A stretch of DNA of 64,000 bases from Miscanthus floridulus (Eukaryota; Streptophyta; Magnoliopsida; Poales; Poaceae), in contig NC_089586.1 of assembly GCF_019320115.1 (NCBI RefSeq), forward strand, positions 1,957,388 through 2,021,387. Reading direction: 5' to 3'. A program made the translations under genes and the position numbers. This document shows positions 9,750 to 19,931 of the stretch, piece by piece. Within the stretch, counting starts at the first letter, position 1. Each line of letters begins with the position of its first letter. The notes beneath the pieces were generated by a model. It worked only from the letters and a program-made list of their open reading frames with translations, was not told the origin of the DNA and searched no databases.

Positions 9750-12700
9750 ATGGCCATCAACTTCGACGTCCCCGCGGTTCGCTCCACTTTCATTCCCTTT
9801 TACTTTGATCTTTTTGCAAATTCATTCAGTTGGTGATTTTTCCTTTCTTCTGTCTTCTGGATTCCATAACCTTAGGAACTGCGCAACAAATTAGTTATCC
9901 CAACCGATCAGCCGCACGTCCAATGCCTTGGACCAATGGGCAACCCAGATCCAACCGATCTGATCAATGCAGAGGTTAACAGAATCCCCTTTAGAGCCCA
10001 AAATTTCTCTCTGAATTTGTGGAAAGACACATTCCGATCTTGGCCCAAAACCACCAAAGGGTGGAAAGATTGGTACTTGAGGGTTAATAGATCGATGCAA
10101 GTATACTGGGCAGAACGAAGGTTAGACCAATGCATTAGGCTCTCTATTGCCGATATGCAGAAAAATGAATCAATGATAATTGCAGCTGCTTATTTCTGGT
10201 CAGACACGACCAACACTTTTATGTTTGGACATGGCCCAGCTACTCCTACCCTTGCCGATATCCACATGCTTACTGGCTTGGACATCTCAACTGCCGATGA
10301 AGGCTCCATCTATGGTAGAAAGTCTGAATATAGGGTGAATACCCGCAACATCGGTGGTTGGACAGGATATATTCAAGAATACCAGAAAACCGGGACACTT
10401 AGCCAGAGGGAACATGCCACATTCCTGAATATGTGGTTAGAAAAATTTATCTTCTGTGGTCGATCAGTAGGACCAACCAACGCCTTCCTCCCTGCAGCTG
10501 AACTTTTGGCTAATGGCGTAAGGTTTCCTCTTGGCCGATACCTTCTGAGCTCCACTTATCATCTTCTTCATCAAGTGTCTCAGAAACTTTTGCTTGGCGA
10601 ACCCATCGGCAACCTGGGAGGCCCGTGGTGGTTTATCAACATGTGGCTGAATGCCCATATGCACAAACGTTTGCAATGGGACTTTTTTGCTCAACAATTC
10701 CCACGAGAAATTGCTGAAGACTATGTGCTTGGGGATGATGAATCGGCAACACGCTCACCCCTCAATTTTGGTGAAGCCATAATTGTCCTTCCTGGAACAG
10801 AAGCCAACGAAGACCAAATCGGCAGATTCTTTCAAAGCTTCTACAATGGTCTTTCTCGTGATCATAGGGCCTGGGTGCCTTATATTGACGAAGAAAACAG
10901 ATTCCCCCTTCTTTTCAACTTTGCCGATGACACTCTGAATCAAGATAATGAGCTCATGATGGCTATCATCACTCCCAGGGCAATTCCAGTAAACACATTC
11001 GGCAGCGGGAAAAACACCAACATTACATATGAATTTTACAACCCATCGGCAGTATCCCGCCAATTGGCTTTTGGGCAACTGCCAATCAAACTCTGCTTTG
11101 CCGATGTGATCAAACCCAGGGAAACAATCACCTGCGGAATAGATTGGAACAAGGTAGTACAACTCTCCCCCGATGCCGATACTACAGATGTTGATATATC
11201 CACCTGGACACCAATATCTTTCATCACCGAGTCATATAAGCAATGGTGGCGAGAGTGGAAAGAACAACTGTTCGCAACTTCTGCTCACACATATCGGCAC
11301 ATGATCGACCCTGAATATGCCATCCCTGACGACGCGGTAAGTTTCCTTTAACTCCCTTCTGCTTTTCCCTTCATATATCAGTAACTGATTCTCTTATAAC
11401 AGGTTAACAACCCAGCACCATCGGTGAGCAAAAGTGGGAAACCCTTCAATCTCCGGCCTGTTTCCCCAACATCACCGATCGGCTACAACGCTCCCACCTT
11501 AGCCGCTTTGACCCACCAGAAGATTCGTACCAAGACCATCACTTCTAAGTCCAAATTGGCTACATCCAGGGCTACTCCATCGGCCGCTGCTACAACCTTG
11601 GTCAAAGCATTTAAGGTAACAACCTTGTTTATTTTCACTTATGCCGATCACAAACTGTATTAACCTTAATCATCAGGGGGTAAGAGCTGCTACTGGATCG
11701 TCATCGGCAATTCCGCCGATATCAAGCACCACTTCTTTCGATGAACCTTCAGAGGTAGCTTCTTGACTTTACATTTTATCTATTAAATATCATATCTTAC
11801 ACTTGTTTTGCAGCAACAATTGGGTACATCGGCAAACGTACCAAATGTCCAAGCTTCACAACCAACAAGTGTCGATGCCCCCCAGCCAATCGTTGCCGAT
11901 GCCCAAGCAAAGCGCAAAGCTTTAACAGATACTGAAGCACAGCCAAAACGACAAAGGTCTATGCCGATCCCTACATCTGCCCCAATGTCATCGGTCATCA
12001 TACCTCAAGAGCCCACCACCGATGAAGTCACAGAGGATATCCCATCGGCAAGCTCAGCCGATCCCCCACACGACATACTCCAGGTTGCTTCCTCCAGTCA
12101 AGCACAGGAAATTGCCTTGAAATAGGTAAACCGATCAACCTAGCTGATTTTACAATACTCATACTTACCCCTAACTGATCTCCTTTTCTCTTTCTCAGGA
12201 ACAAGATTCCCCGAACAGCCTATTTTCCTTTGCCATTGACATTTCTGACGACGATGGAGAGGAGACAAGTTCTTCCCTTGCACTGGGAACAATATCGGCA
12301 GAGACTAAATCCAAGTTGGAAACCCTCCTGAACTTGCTACAGCAAGGTACCGCCCAACTGGTAGATGACTCGGATCCCGCAAAGGCAATTTTCAAAACAA
12401 TTCGTGGCCAGGTCCCTGCCGATGTTGAAGAAGTACTCTTCCCAGCAGCTCACTTAGAAAGCCGCCAACTGCAATATCAACGGGCTGCTCAGTGCATTAC
12501 CGATAGAGCAGCTCAAGCTCAACTCAAAGAGGAGATGCTACAACTGAAACAAATCGCTGATGAGAAGCACAAGGGCATCGTCAACTTGCAGACTTCGGGT
12601 GCTGCACTTAAGCAGAAAATCTTGGATCTATCAGCAAGGAAGATAGCTCTATTGGCTGAATTGAAAGAAATCGATGCAGCCTTAACTCATGCTCAACAAG

Positions 12701-12894
12701 AAGAAAGCCAGCTACCCAATGCCGTCAAAGCCCTTCAGCAAGAAAGAGATATCCAAGCTCGCAAAGCTTTAGCCATGAAGAAAAAACTCAAGCCTGTGGA
12801 GGGTGCTGCCGATGACGATATCAAAGAAATGGAGGAAGCCGACCAGATTCGCCTGCGTGCGATATTAGCTATCCAATCCTTGTTGAACGTGTAA
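9750..12894 (+). CDS. Plant mobile domain (PMD-like) protein gene carried antisense in the retrotransposon, six exons
   Basis: Proposed exons: 9750-9776, 9876-11336, 11403-11615, 11677-11754, 11814-12125 and 12199-12894. All introns (about 60-100 bp) are GT-AG and phase 0. Exon 1 is the least certain. The product would be about 928 residues. Residues about 20-490 resemble the PMD / aminotransferase-like domain of plant transposon-related proteins (YFWSDTTNTFMFGHGP, then PTLADIHMLTGLDI, then YLLSSTYHLLHQ, GGPWWFINMWLNAHM). Next comes a Ser/Pro/Thr-rich linker, and residues about 805-895 form a Lys/Glu/Gln-rich coiled coil. A TAG stop at 12123-12125 ends exon 5 just before its splice donor and breaks the otherwise open gene. 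PMD proteins such as MAIL1/MAIN act in silencing and genome stability. The function of this copy is unknown. Extra antisense ORFs are known in Tat-lineage elements such as maize Grande. Confidence 0.75.
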
Positions 12895-12979
12895 TCTTAT
12901 TTATTGTATCGGCACTTTATGAGACATTGACATCCTTGCATAATTCTAGCCGATAGTACTGTTATCAGCACTTATACTT

Positions 12980-14815
12980 TTATGCATCTATCCAGATACT
13001 AGGGTAATATTTCTTTAAATATTTTCCATTTAACGCTCTGGGAAACACAACCCCTTCGAGGGTTTCTAAAATATATGCATTACCAGGAACAGACTGATTT
13101 ATCCGATATGGACCTTCCCAATTAGGAGACCACTTTCCAAACTTTGAACTTTTAGTCCCAATCGGTAAAATCAATTTCCAGACCAGATCTCCATCGGCAA
13201 ACTCTTTTACTTTCACCTTCTTGTCATACCATCTAGCTACTCTTTTCTTATTTTCTTCGATACTAACTAAAGCCCTTAACCGATGACCCGCCACATCTTC
13301 CAACTCATCCTTCATAAGAGTATTATAATCATCGGCTGTCAGCTGATTTTGAGAACGTATTCGTCTAGAGCCAACCTTAATTTCCCAAGGCAATACTGCA
13401 TCGTGTCCATATACTAACTGATAAGGCATTACTTTGGTTGCACCATGACATGACATCCGATATGACCACAAGGCTTCATTTAATACTGTATGCCACCTCC
13501 TAGGATTTTCTTCAATTTTGCGCTTAATGAGTTTGATGATCCCTTTGTTAGAAGCCTCAGCTTGACCATTAGCTTGAGCATAATATGGAGAAGAATTTAA
13601 AATTTTAATTCCCATACCTACAGCAAACTCATCAAATTCTCCTGATGTAAACATAGTGCCCTGATCGGTAGTGATAGTCTGAGGAATACCAAATCGGTAA
13701 ACAATATGCTCTTTCACAAAATCAATCATATTGACCGATGTCACCTTTTTTAAAGGAATTGCCTCAACCCACTTTGTGAAATAATCGGTAGCAACCAGAA
13801 TAAATTTATGTCCTTTACTCGATGGTGGATAAATCTGACCAATGAGATCAATAGCCCATCCCCGGAACGGCCATGGTTTGATTATAGGATTCATAGCCGA
13901 TGCAGGCGCTCTTTGAATATTACCAAACTTTTGACACCCCTGGCATCCCTTAAAATATTTAAAACAATCTTCAAGAATAGTCAGCCAATAGTACCCATTC
14001 CTTCTGATCATCCATTTCATCTTGAAAGCCGATTGATGTGCCCCACATACTCCTTCATGAATTTCACCCATCAAGCTTTTCGATTCATCATTGCTAACAC
14101 ATCTAAGTAAAACTCCATCTATAGTTCGATAATATAATTCATCATCGAGGAGCACATATTTGGTAGCTTGGAACCTTATACGTCTCTCAACCTTTCTATA
14201 TGGATCCTTTAAATAATCGACAATCTCTTTCCTCCAGTCATCGGTATCAACTGCCGATGTTAGCACTTCCTGAATAGGCTGATACCCTGAAGCATGCTGA
14301 GCTAGTCGATTAGCTTCCTCATTATGCAATCGAGAGATATATTCAAGACGAAAATCTCTAAATCCTTTCAACAATTGCATACATCTTTCATAATACGAAA
14401 TCAAAGCTTCACTTCGGCATTCATAAATTCCAGCCAATTGATTTATAACTAGCATAGAATCACCAAAGATTTCAACAACATCGGCACGTATCTCCTTCAG
14501 CAATTCTAACCCTTTTATCAAGGCTTGGTATTCAGCTTGATTGTTTGTCGCTGTAGCAACAATCGGCAATGAAAACTCATACTTCCTTCCTTGAGGTGAA
14601 ATTAACACAATGCCGATACCTGCTCCTTCACCACATGTGGACCCATCGAAGAAAAGTGTCCAGGGAGCAATCCCCAGAGAGTCCACTGTATTACAATGCT
14701 GAGTGACAAAATCAGCCATCACTTGCCCTTTAACTGCCTTAGTTGATTTGTAGCGTAGTTCAAATTCTGATAATGCTAAAATCCATTTGCCGATTTTACC
14801 ACTTAATATCGGCAT
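12980..14815 (-). CDS. Pol C-terminal part: archaeal-type RNase H plus integrase
   Basis: The 611-codon frame follows the RT segment in the same frame after one TAG (14816-14818). Residues about 50-180 are a second RNase H, with an active-site start FFDGSTCGEGAG, then NNQAEY, GDSMLVINQL and a terminal RLHNEEANRLAQ. This aRH is characteristic of Tat-type elements. The integrase follows, with a zinc-binding HH-CC region ending CQGCQKFG. Its catalytic core has D in WAIDLIGQI, D in TTDQGTMF and E in NGQAEASNK, the D,D-35-E triad. A C-terminal GPYRI-type module (WEGPYRINQ) completes it. All catalytic residues look intact. The stop near 12980 lies about 90 bases from the end of the convergent antisense gene, so the two reading units run tail to tail. 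Confidence 0.92.
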   Translation of the reverse strand: MPILSGKIGKWILALSEFELRYKSTKAVKGQVMADFVTQHCNTVDSLGIAPWTLFFDGSTCGEGAGIGIVLISPQGRKYEFSLPIVATATNNQAEYQALIKGLELLKEIRADVVEIFGDSMLVINQLAGIYECRSEALISYYERCMQLLKGFRDFRLEYISRLHNEEANRLAQHASGYQPIQEVLTSAVDTDDWRKEIVDYLKDPYRKVERRIRFQATKYVLLDDELYYRTIDGVLLRCVSNDESKSLMGEIHEGVCGAHQSAFKMKWMIRRNGYYWLTILEDCFKYFKGCQGCQKFGNIQRAPASAMNPIIKPWPFRGWAIDLIGQIYPPSSKGHKFILVATDYFTKWVEAIPLKKVTSVNMIDFVKEHIVYRFGIPQTITTDQGTMFTSGEFDEFAVGMGIKILNSSPYYAQANGQAEASNKGIIKLIKRKIEENPRRWHTVLNEALWSYRMSCHGATKVMPYQLVYGHDAVLPWEIKVGSRRIRSQNQLTADDYNTLMKDELEDVAGHRLRALVSIEENKKRVARWYDKKVKVKEFADGDLVWKLILPIGTKSSKFGKWSPNWEGPYRINQSVPGNAYILETLEGVVFPRALNGKYLKKYYPSIWIDA

Positions 14816-16216
14816 CTACAGCATATACTTGACCACATCGTCTTTGCATATGACCGTACATTCGGCAGATAACAAATAATGCCTTAATTTGACACAAGAA
14901 AAGTATAAACACAGACACAATTTTTCGATGGCCGAATACCTCGTCTCAGCATCCACTAATCTTCTGCTCAAATAATAAATAACACGTTCTTTCCCTTCAA
15001 ATTCTTGAATAAGAGCTGAACCGATAACTGTATCATCAGCTGACAAATATAACCTGAAAGGCTTCCCATGTTGAGGTGGAACTAGCACTGGAGGATTTGA
15101 TAAATATTTCTTAATTTCATCAAGGGCTAATTGCTGTTCAACTCCCCATACAAATTCCTGATCAGCTTTCAATTTAAGTAGTGGGCTGAAAGCCTTGATC
15201 TTACCCGACAGATTAGATATGAATCTTCTAATGAAATTAATCTTACCGATCAAAGATTGCAATTCAGTTTTATTGGCAGGAGCAATCACCTTGTTAATTG
15301 CATCAATAGACTTCCTACTGATTTCAATGCCCCGCTGATGCACCATAAAACCCAAGAATTGTCCTGCCGATACACCGAATGCACATTTATTAGGATTCAT
15401 CTTCAATCCATGCTTCCTTGTGCACTCCAGTATCTTTCGCAGATCGGCTAAATGTGCTGTGATATCTCCAGACTTAATCACTACATCATCAATGTAGATC
15501 TCCACTAATGTGCCGATGTACTCATGAAAAATAAAGTTCATAGCCCTTTGATAAGTAGCACCGGCATTTTTCAAACCAAACGTCATGACTATCCACTCGA
15601 ACAACCCCACATGACCTGGACATCTGAAAGCAGTCTTGGGAATATCTTCCTTAGCCATGAATATTTGATTGTAACCTGCATTACCATCCATGAAGCTGAT
15701 AATTTGATGTCCAGCCGCAGCATCAATCAACAAATCAGCAATCGGCATTGGATAGCCATCCATCGGTGTGGCTTTGTTGAGATTCCTGAAATCAATACAG
15801 ACACGAAGTTTTCCATTTTTCTTATAAACAGGAACCACATTAGAGATCCACTCTGCGTATCGACATTGCCGAATAAACTTCGCTTCAATTAATTTAGTTA
15901 TTTCGGCCTTAATGTCAGGAAGTACATTAGGGTTGCATCGGCGCGCTGGCTGCTGATGTGGCCGAAATCCAGATTTGATAGGTAACCGATGTTCAACTAT
16001 CGATCGGTCTAATCCAGGCATCTCAGTATAATCCCAAGCAAAACAATCTTTATACTCTTTTAACAAATCTGTTATTCGCTGCTTACACTTGGAATCTAAC
16101 TTAGCACTAATAAAAGTAGGTCTTGACCTATCACCATCACCGATATCTACTTCTACTAAATCATCTGCCGATGTGAACCCTTGACCTAATTTTCCATCAT
16201 CGGCAAACCTATCCAT
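14816..16216 (-). CDS. Pol central part: reverse transcriptase and first RNase H
   Basis: The 466-codon frame contains every reverse transcriptase block in order: RCNPNVLPDIKAEITKLIEA, then YKKNGKLRVCIDFRNLNKAT, FMDGNAGYNQI, VMTFGLKNAGATYQRAM, the active site YIDDVVIKS, LKMNPNKCAFGV and FLGFMVHQRGIE. The degenerate first RNase H follows (FRLYLSADDTVIGSALIQE, then YYLSRRL). It overlaps the protease frame by one base (TAATG at 16218-16214), so expression from the upstream frame would need a frameshift or re-initiation. It ends at TAG 14816-14818. The next frame continues in phase, so this TAG is probably a mutation inside the former polyprotein rather than its natural end. Confidence 0.93.
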   Translation of the reverse strand: MDRFADDGKLGQGFTSADDLVEVDIGDGDRSRPTFISAKLDSKCKQRITDLLKEYKDCFAWDYTEMPGLDRSIVEHRLPIKSGFRPHQQPARRCNPNVLPDIKAEITKLIEAKFIRQCRYAEWISNVVPVYKKNGKLRVCIDFRNLNKATPMDGYPMPIADLLIDAAAGHQIISFMDGNAGYNQIFMAKEDIPKTAFRCPGHVGLFEWIVMTFGLKNAGATYQRAMNFIFHEYIGTLVEIYIDDVVIKSGDITAHLADLRKILECTRKHGLKMNPNKCAFGVSAGQFLGFMVHQRGIEISRKSIDAINKVIAPANKTELQSLIGKINFIRRFISNLSGKIKAFSPLLKLKADQEFVWGVEQQLALDEIKKYLSNPPVLVPPQHGKPFRLYLSADDTVIGSALIQEFEGKERVIYYLSRRLVDAETRYSAIEKLCLCLYFSCVKLRHYLLSAECTVICKDDVVKYML

Positions 16217-17409
16217 TAAAACTCCTCTTCAGTTCTGACTGCTTGGATCGGTGGAATTTCATAATCAGCAACTCTAAGGAACTCTTTTTCCCAAGCTTCT
16301 CCTGATATGCATTTAGTTCGCTCATAAGTATCTGATTCTACCGATGCGATGATATAAGAAGAATCACCAGGGACGACCTCAATCTTATCCCCAATCCACT
16401 GTACGAGGCATTGATGCATTATAGAAGGAACACAACAATTAGCATGAATCCAATCCCTCCCTAGAAGCAGATTATATGCACCCTTGCCGTTGATAACAAA
16501 GAACGTCGTTGGCAAGGTTTTGCTGCCGATGGTCAATTCAACGCACACTGCCCCTTTAGCCGGTGACACATTGCCTTCAAAATCTTTCAACATCATATCG
16601 GTTTTGGTCAAGTCTTGATCTCCCTTACCAAGTTTCCGATACATCACGTAAGGCATAATATTAATCGCAGCCCCTCCATCAATAAGTACCTTAGACATAG
16701 GCTGCCCATCAACTCTGCCCTTCACAAATAAAGCCTTAAGATGCTGTCTCTCGTCATCGGTAGGTTTCTCAAAAACAACCATCATTGGATCTAGTGTTAA
16801 CTGAGCTACTTGATCAGAGAGAACAACTTCTTCCTCATTATCAGATAGTGCTAAAAACTCCATCGGCAACATGAATACCATATTAACATCTGCCGATGGA
16901 CCCTTATTTTTGTGTTTTACCTGCCACTGCTGATGACCAGGCCTTTCATTGGAGGAATTTTCCTCTTGGTATAAATCCTCCTGACGCTCACGTTGCATCC
17001 TCCTTCTCTGCGTCTTTGTTAGACCCTCTGGGCACCATCGAGGAAACTTGGTTTTCCAAACCGGCTGATAACAAGTCCTAGTTGGTTCTACACGACGTAT
17101 ATTAGGGTCCCTGTAGAATATTTCCTCATCGGGAACTCTTGCGTTTGCCATCTCCTCAAGCTCCTCTTGATTCCTTGGAAAATATCCAGCGCGTTTACCA
17201 AGCCTCTCATGTACACTAAGTCTGCCCCCCAGCCGATCATGCACTGATGCTCTGCCTCTGATCGGCTCATTGATAGACAAACCCTGATTACCAAGTTGAA
17301 ACCTCCTTTCTGAGCGATTGACTCCGTAATAACCATTACACTCAGGGCAATTTTCAACAGTTGGCAATTTAATACCTTCTTCCCAGCAATGGATGAAAAA
17401 CGGACATCT
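16216..17409 (-). CDS. Zinc-finger-like segment and aspartic protease of the element
   Basis: After an in-phase TAG at 17410-17412 the frame runs to a TAA at 16216-16218. It starts with a Cys/His cluster (CPFFIHC, then CPECNGYYG), which may be a nucleic-acid-binding finger. The rest is Arg/Glu-rich, followed by a retroviral-type aspartic protease: VLIDGGAAINIMPY is the active-site strand and YNLLLGRDWIH is the second conserved strand. The active-site triad reads DGG rather than the usual DSG or DTG, as I recall for other Tat proteases. The frame is otherwise intact. Confidence 0.82.
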   Translation of the reverse strand, partial: RCPFFIHCWEEGIKLPTVENCPECNGYYGVNRSERRFQLGNQGLSINEPIRGRASVHDRLGGRLSVHERLGKRAGYFPRNQEELEEMANARVPDEEIFYRDPNIRRVEPTRTCYQPVWKTKFPRWCPEGLTKTQRRRMQRERQEDLYQEENSSNERPGHQQWQVKHKNKGPSADVNMVFMLPMEFLALSDNEEEVVLSDQVAQLTLDPMMVVFEKPTDDERQHLKALFVKGRVDGQPMSKVLIDGGAAINIMPYVMYRKLGKGDQDLTKTDMMLKDFEGNVSPAKGAVCVELTIGSKTLPTTFFVINGKGAYNLLLGRDWIHANCCVPSIMHQCLVQWIGDKIEVVPGDSSYIIASVESDTYERTKCISGEAWEKEFLRVADYEIPPIQAVRTEEEF

Positions 17410-19920
17410 CTAATGATCTTTATGTCGATTCCATTCTTCCTGACGTCTCATTTCTTGCTGTTGTTGATATCGGTCATTATGTTGACGCCAACCCTCCTGC
17501 TGCCTTCGATGAGTAATCACAATGCCAGGTTGAGGAGGATTTTTGGAACTACTGCTTTCTCCTAGCAAACCCTTACTCTTTGCATCATCGATAGTTATCC
17601 GATGTTGGGGGTCCACTGACGCGTTTTTCTCAGCAGCCTCTGACGTCAATACCTTGGTCTTTCCTTTGGCATCCAACATATTTGCTGGAAAAGGGTGTTG
17701 ATCAATTTTCATCGGCTTCTGGGCCTTGGAAGTACCAAACTTAATTCTCCCAGATTCAATAGCCGATTGTAACTGTTGCCTGAATACCTTGCACTCATTC
17801 GTATTGTGTGAAGTTACATTGTGCCATTTGCAGTACAATATCTTCTTCAACTCTTCTGCCGATGGGATCACATGATTAGGTGACAGCTTAATTTGGCCCT
17901 CTTGAAGCAGAAGATCAAATATTTTATCGGCCTTGGTGATATCAAAGGTAAACTTTTCTGGCTCTTTTTGACCAAAGGGACATGATATCGGCTTTTTATT
18001 CTTAACCCACTCAGCTAAGCCGATAACTGGTTCTTCATCAGAGTCAGAATCTCCTACTTCTTCAACAAATGATACCTTTTTACTCCAGTTCTTTTTAGGT
18101 TCAAAAACCCTAGTATCTTGATCAGAGATCCTTTGCACAAGATGACTGAGGCTTTCAAACTCCTGAGAAGCATATCTGTCTTTAAGATGTGGCAATAACC
18201 CTTGGAAAGCCAGATTGGCAAGCTGCCGATCATCCAGCACCAGGCTGTAGCACTTATTTTTTACATCTCGTAGCCTTTGTACAAAGCTCTCTACCGATTC
18301 ATCATTACGCTGTCTCAATTTTACTAAATCGGTAAGCTTCTTTCATGGATTCCAGCAAAGAAATACTTATGGAATTGTTTTTCTAGATCAACCCAAGTAA
18401 TAATAGAATTTGGTGGTAATGAAATGAACCATGTAAATGCTGATCCAGACAAAGATGATGAAAATAATCGAACTCTTAATTCATCTCTGTTAGCTGCCTC
18501 TCCACATTGAATAATGAAGCGATTGACATGTTCCATTGTTGATGTATCATCTTGCCCAGAGAATTTAGTGAAATCCGGTACCTTGTACCGATTTGGGAGA
18601 GGAATTAAATCGTATGCAGGAGGGTATGGAGTCCGATAAGAATAAGTATTGACCTTGGGCTTTATCCCAAACTGATCCTTCACAATTTCTGCTATCTTAT
18701 CGGCCCAAAAAGCATCAGCCTCCTGCTGACGAACTGGTTGAATTTCTACAGGAGGTGCCTGCTGACATCCCTCCACATATCTTTGTAGCCCACGATCTCC
18801 AGCAATCGGCATATTTGCTGTTACTTGTGGCCCATTAGCCTATTGGAAAGGATTCATCGGCTGGGTTGCCGATGCTTGATTCTGGAAACCAGCTTGCATA
18901 TGACCTTGTTGAATCCCTGCAACCTGTTGATTTCGCTGAACTGTATGTTGAACAGGTAACTGTCCTGACCAATCATTATTAGAACTCATCGGTACAAAAC
19001 TTACCGATGGCTGGTAATTTGCTGATATTGTTGGATAATTATAACTGGTTTGAGGCATGAACTGAACCCCAGTTTGACTCATAGCAGGGGCTTTCTGCTG
19101 CATCGGCAGTAAGCTCGCCGATGGACTTGAATTGAATGTTTGAACCATAGGCATCTGGAAACCTCCTGGAGTTGGTTGCACAGAAGTAGTTGTGGCATAT
19201 TGAGGCACTTGAGCCATCGGCGAAACGGCCGATGGTATAGGTGCTCTTCCTACTGCATCAAACACTTGAGGTAATCTAGGATTGAAAGCAGATGACTCTG
19301 GAGGCATGCCATATCCCCACCAATTAGTAGGAATCTGGCTATTCTGAGACACAGGGCCTGACATAGCTGATGCCGATAGATCTGTATTAAGCTGAACTCG
19401 CCCTCCTGGTAGTACCTGATCTGATTGTATCGGTGTAGATTGAATATTAGGTGAGCCTGCCAATACTGGAGGGGAAGTAACTTCTGTACCCACAACGGCC
19501 GAAGGAGCCGATGGAGTTTTGATAGATGCCGGCTCTGGTTGATGATAGGCAGGCCCAACGTAATGTGGTGCCGCTTGTCCTTCTTTGAGAGTTTGAACCA
19601 CAAGCATTATGAACAGTATTGGACAGCACATTGGAATGATTAATCAAAGCATGATTTACTGCAGAATTAACCATCTCTTGAAGTTTACCAGGATTGGAGT
19701 CAAAGGTAACCTGCCGAGGCAACGGCAAATCTTGCTTCTGGATGACTTGTCCACTCTTGTTCAAGCTAAACGATCTCAGACAAAGCTGCTTGTATTCTTC
19801 TACAGCCTTTTCCATAGCCTGCCTCTGTTTCTTCCTTGAGATCTTCTTCTGATACTGCGATAATGTTCCCTGAATCGATCTCGGGATTGAACATATTGAT
19901 TGATTGGTCCCACCGAGCAT
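17410..19920 (-). pseudogene. gag of the Tat-type element, broken by frameshifts and a stop
   Basis: Minus-strand frames cover gag in three pieces. The N-terminal piece (about 19920-19600) holds a basic helix with KKISRKKQRQAMEKAVEEY. It shifts frame near 19600 into a Pro/Gln/Ser-rich linker that ends at TAG 18840-18842. The next piece (18839-18324, same frame) has the retrotransposon gag core (YKVPDFTKFSGQDDTSTMEH, then FSSSLSGSAFTWF). A second frameshift near 18330 leads to 18318-17410, which has the rest of the core (RQRNDESVESFVQRLRDVKN), a metal-binding-like CKWHNVTSHNTNEC, and a Gln/Arg-rich tail. With two frameshifts and a nonsense codon this gag cannot make a full-length protein. Which ATG is the original start is unclear (19920 or 19815). 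Confidence 0.82.
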
Positions 19921-19924
19921 GCCA
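19907..19924 (-). other. Candidate primer binding site
   Basis: On the minus strand, seven bases after the 5' LTR edge, the sequence reads TGGCATGCTCGGTGGGAC. It starts with TGG, complementary to the CCA end of a tRNA. I cannot name the tRNA with confidence. Confidence 0.45.
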
Positions 19925-19931
19925 AAAGATG

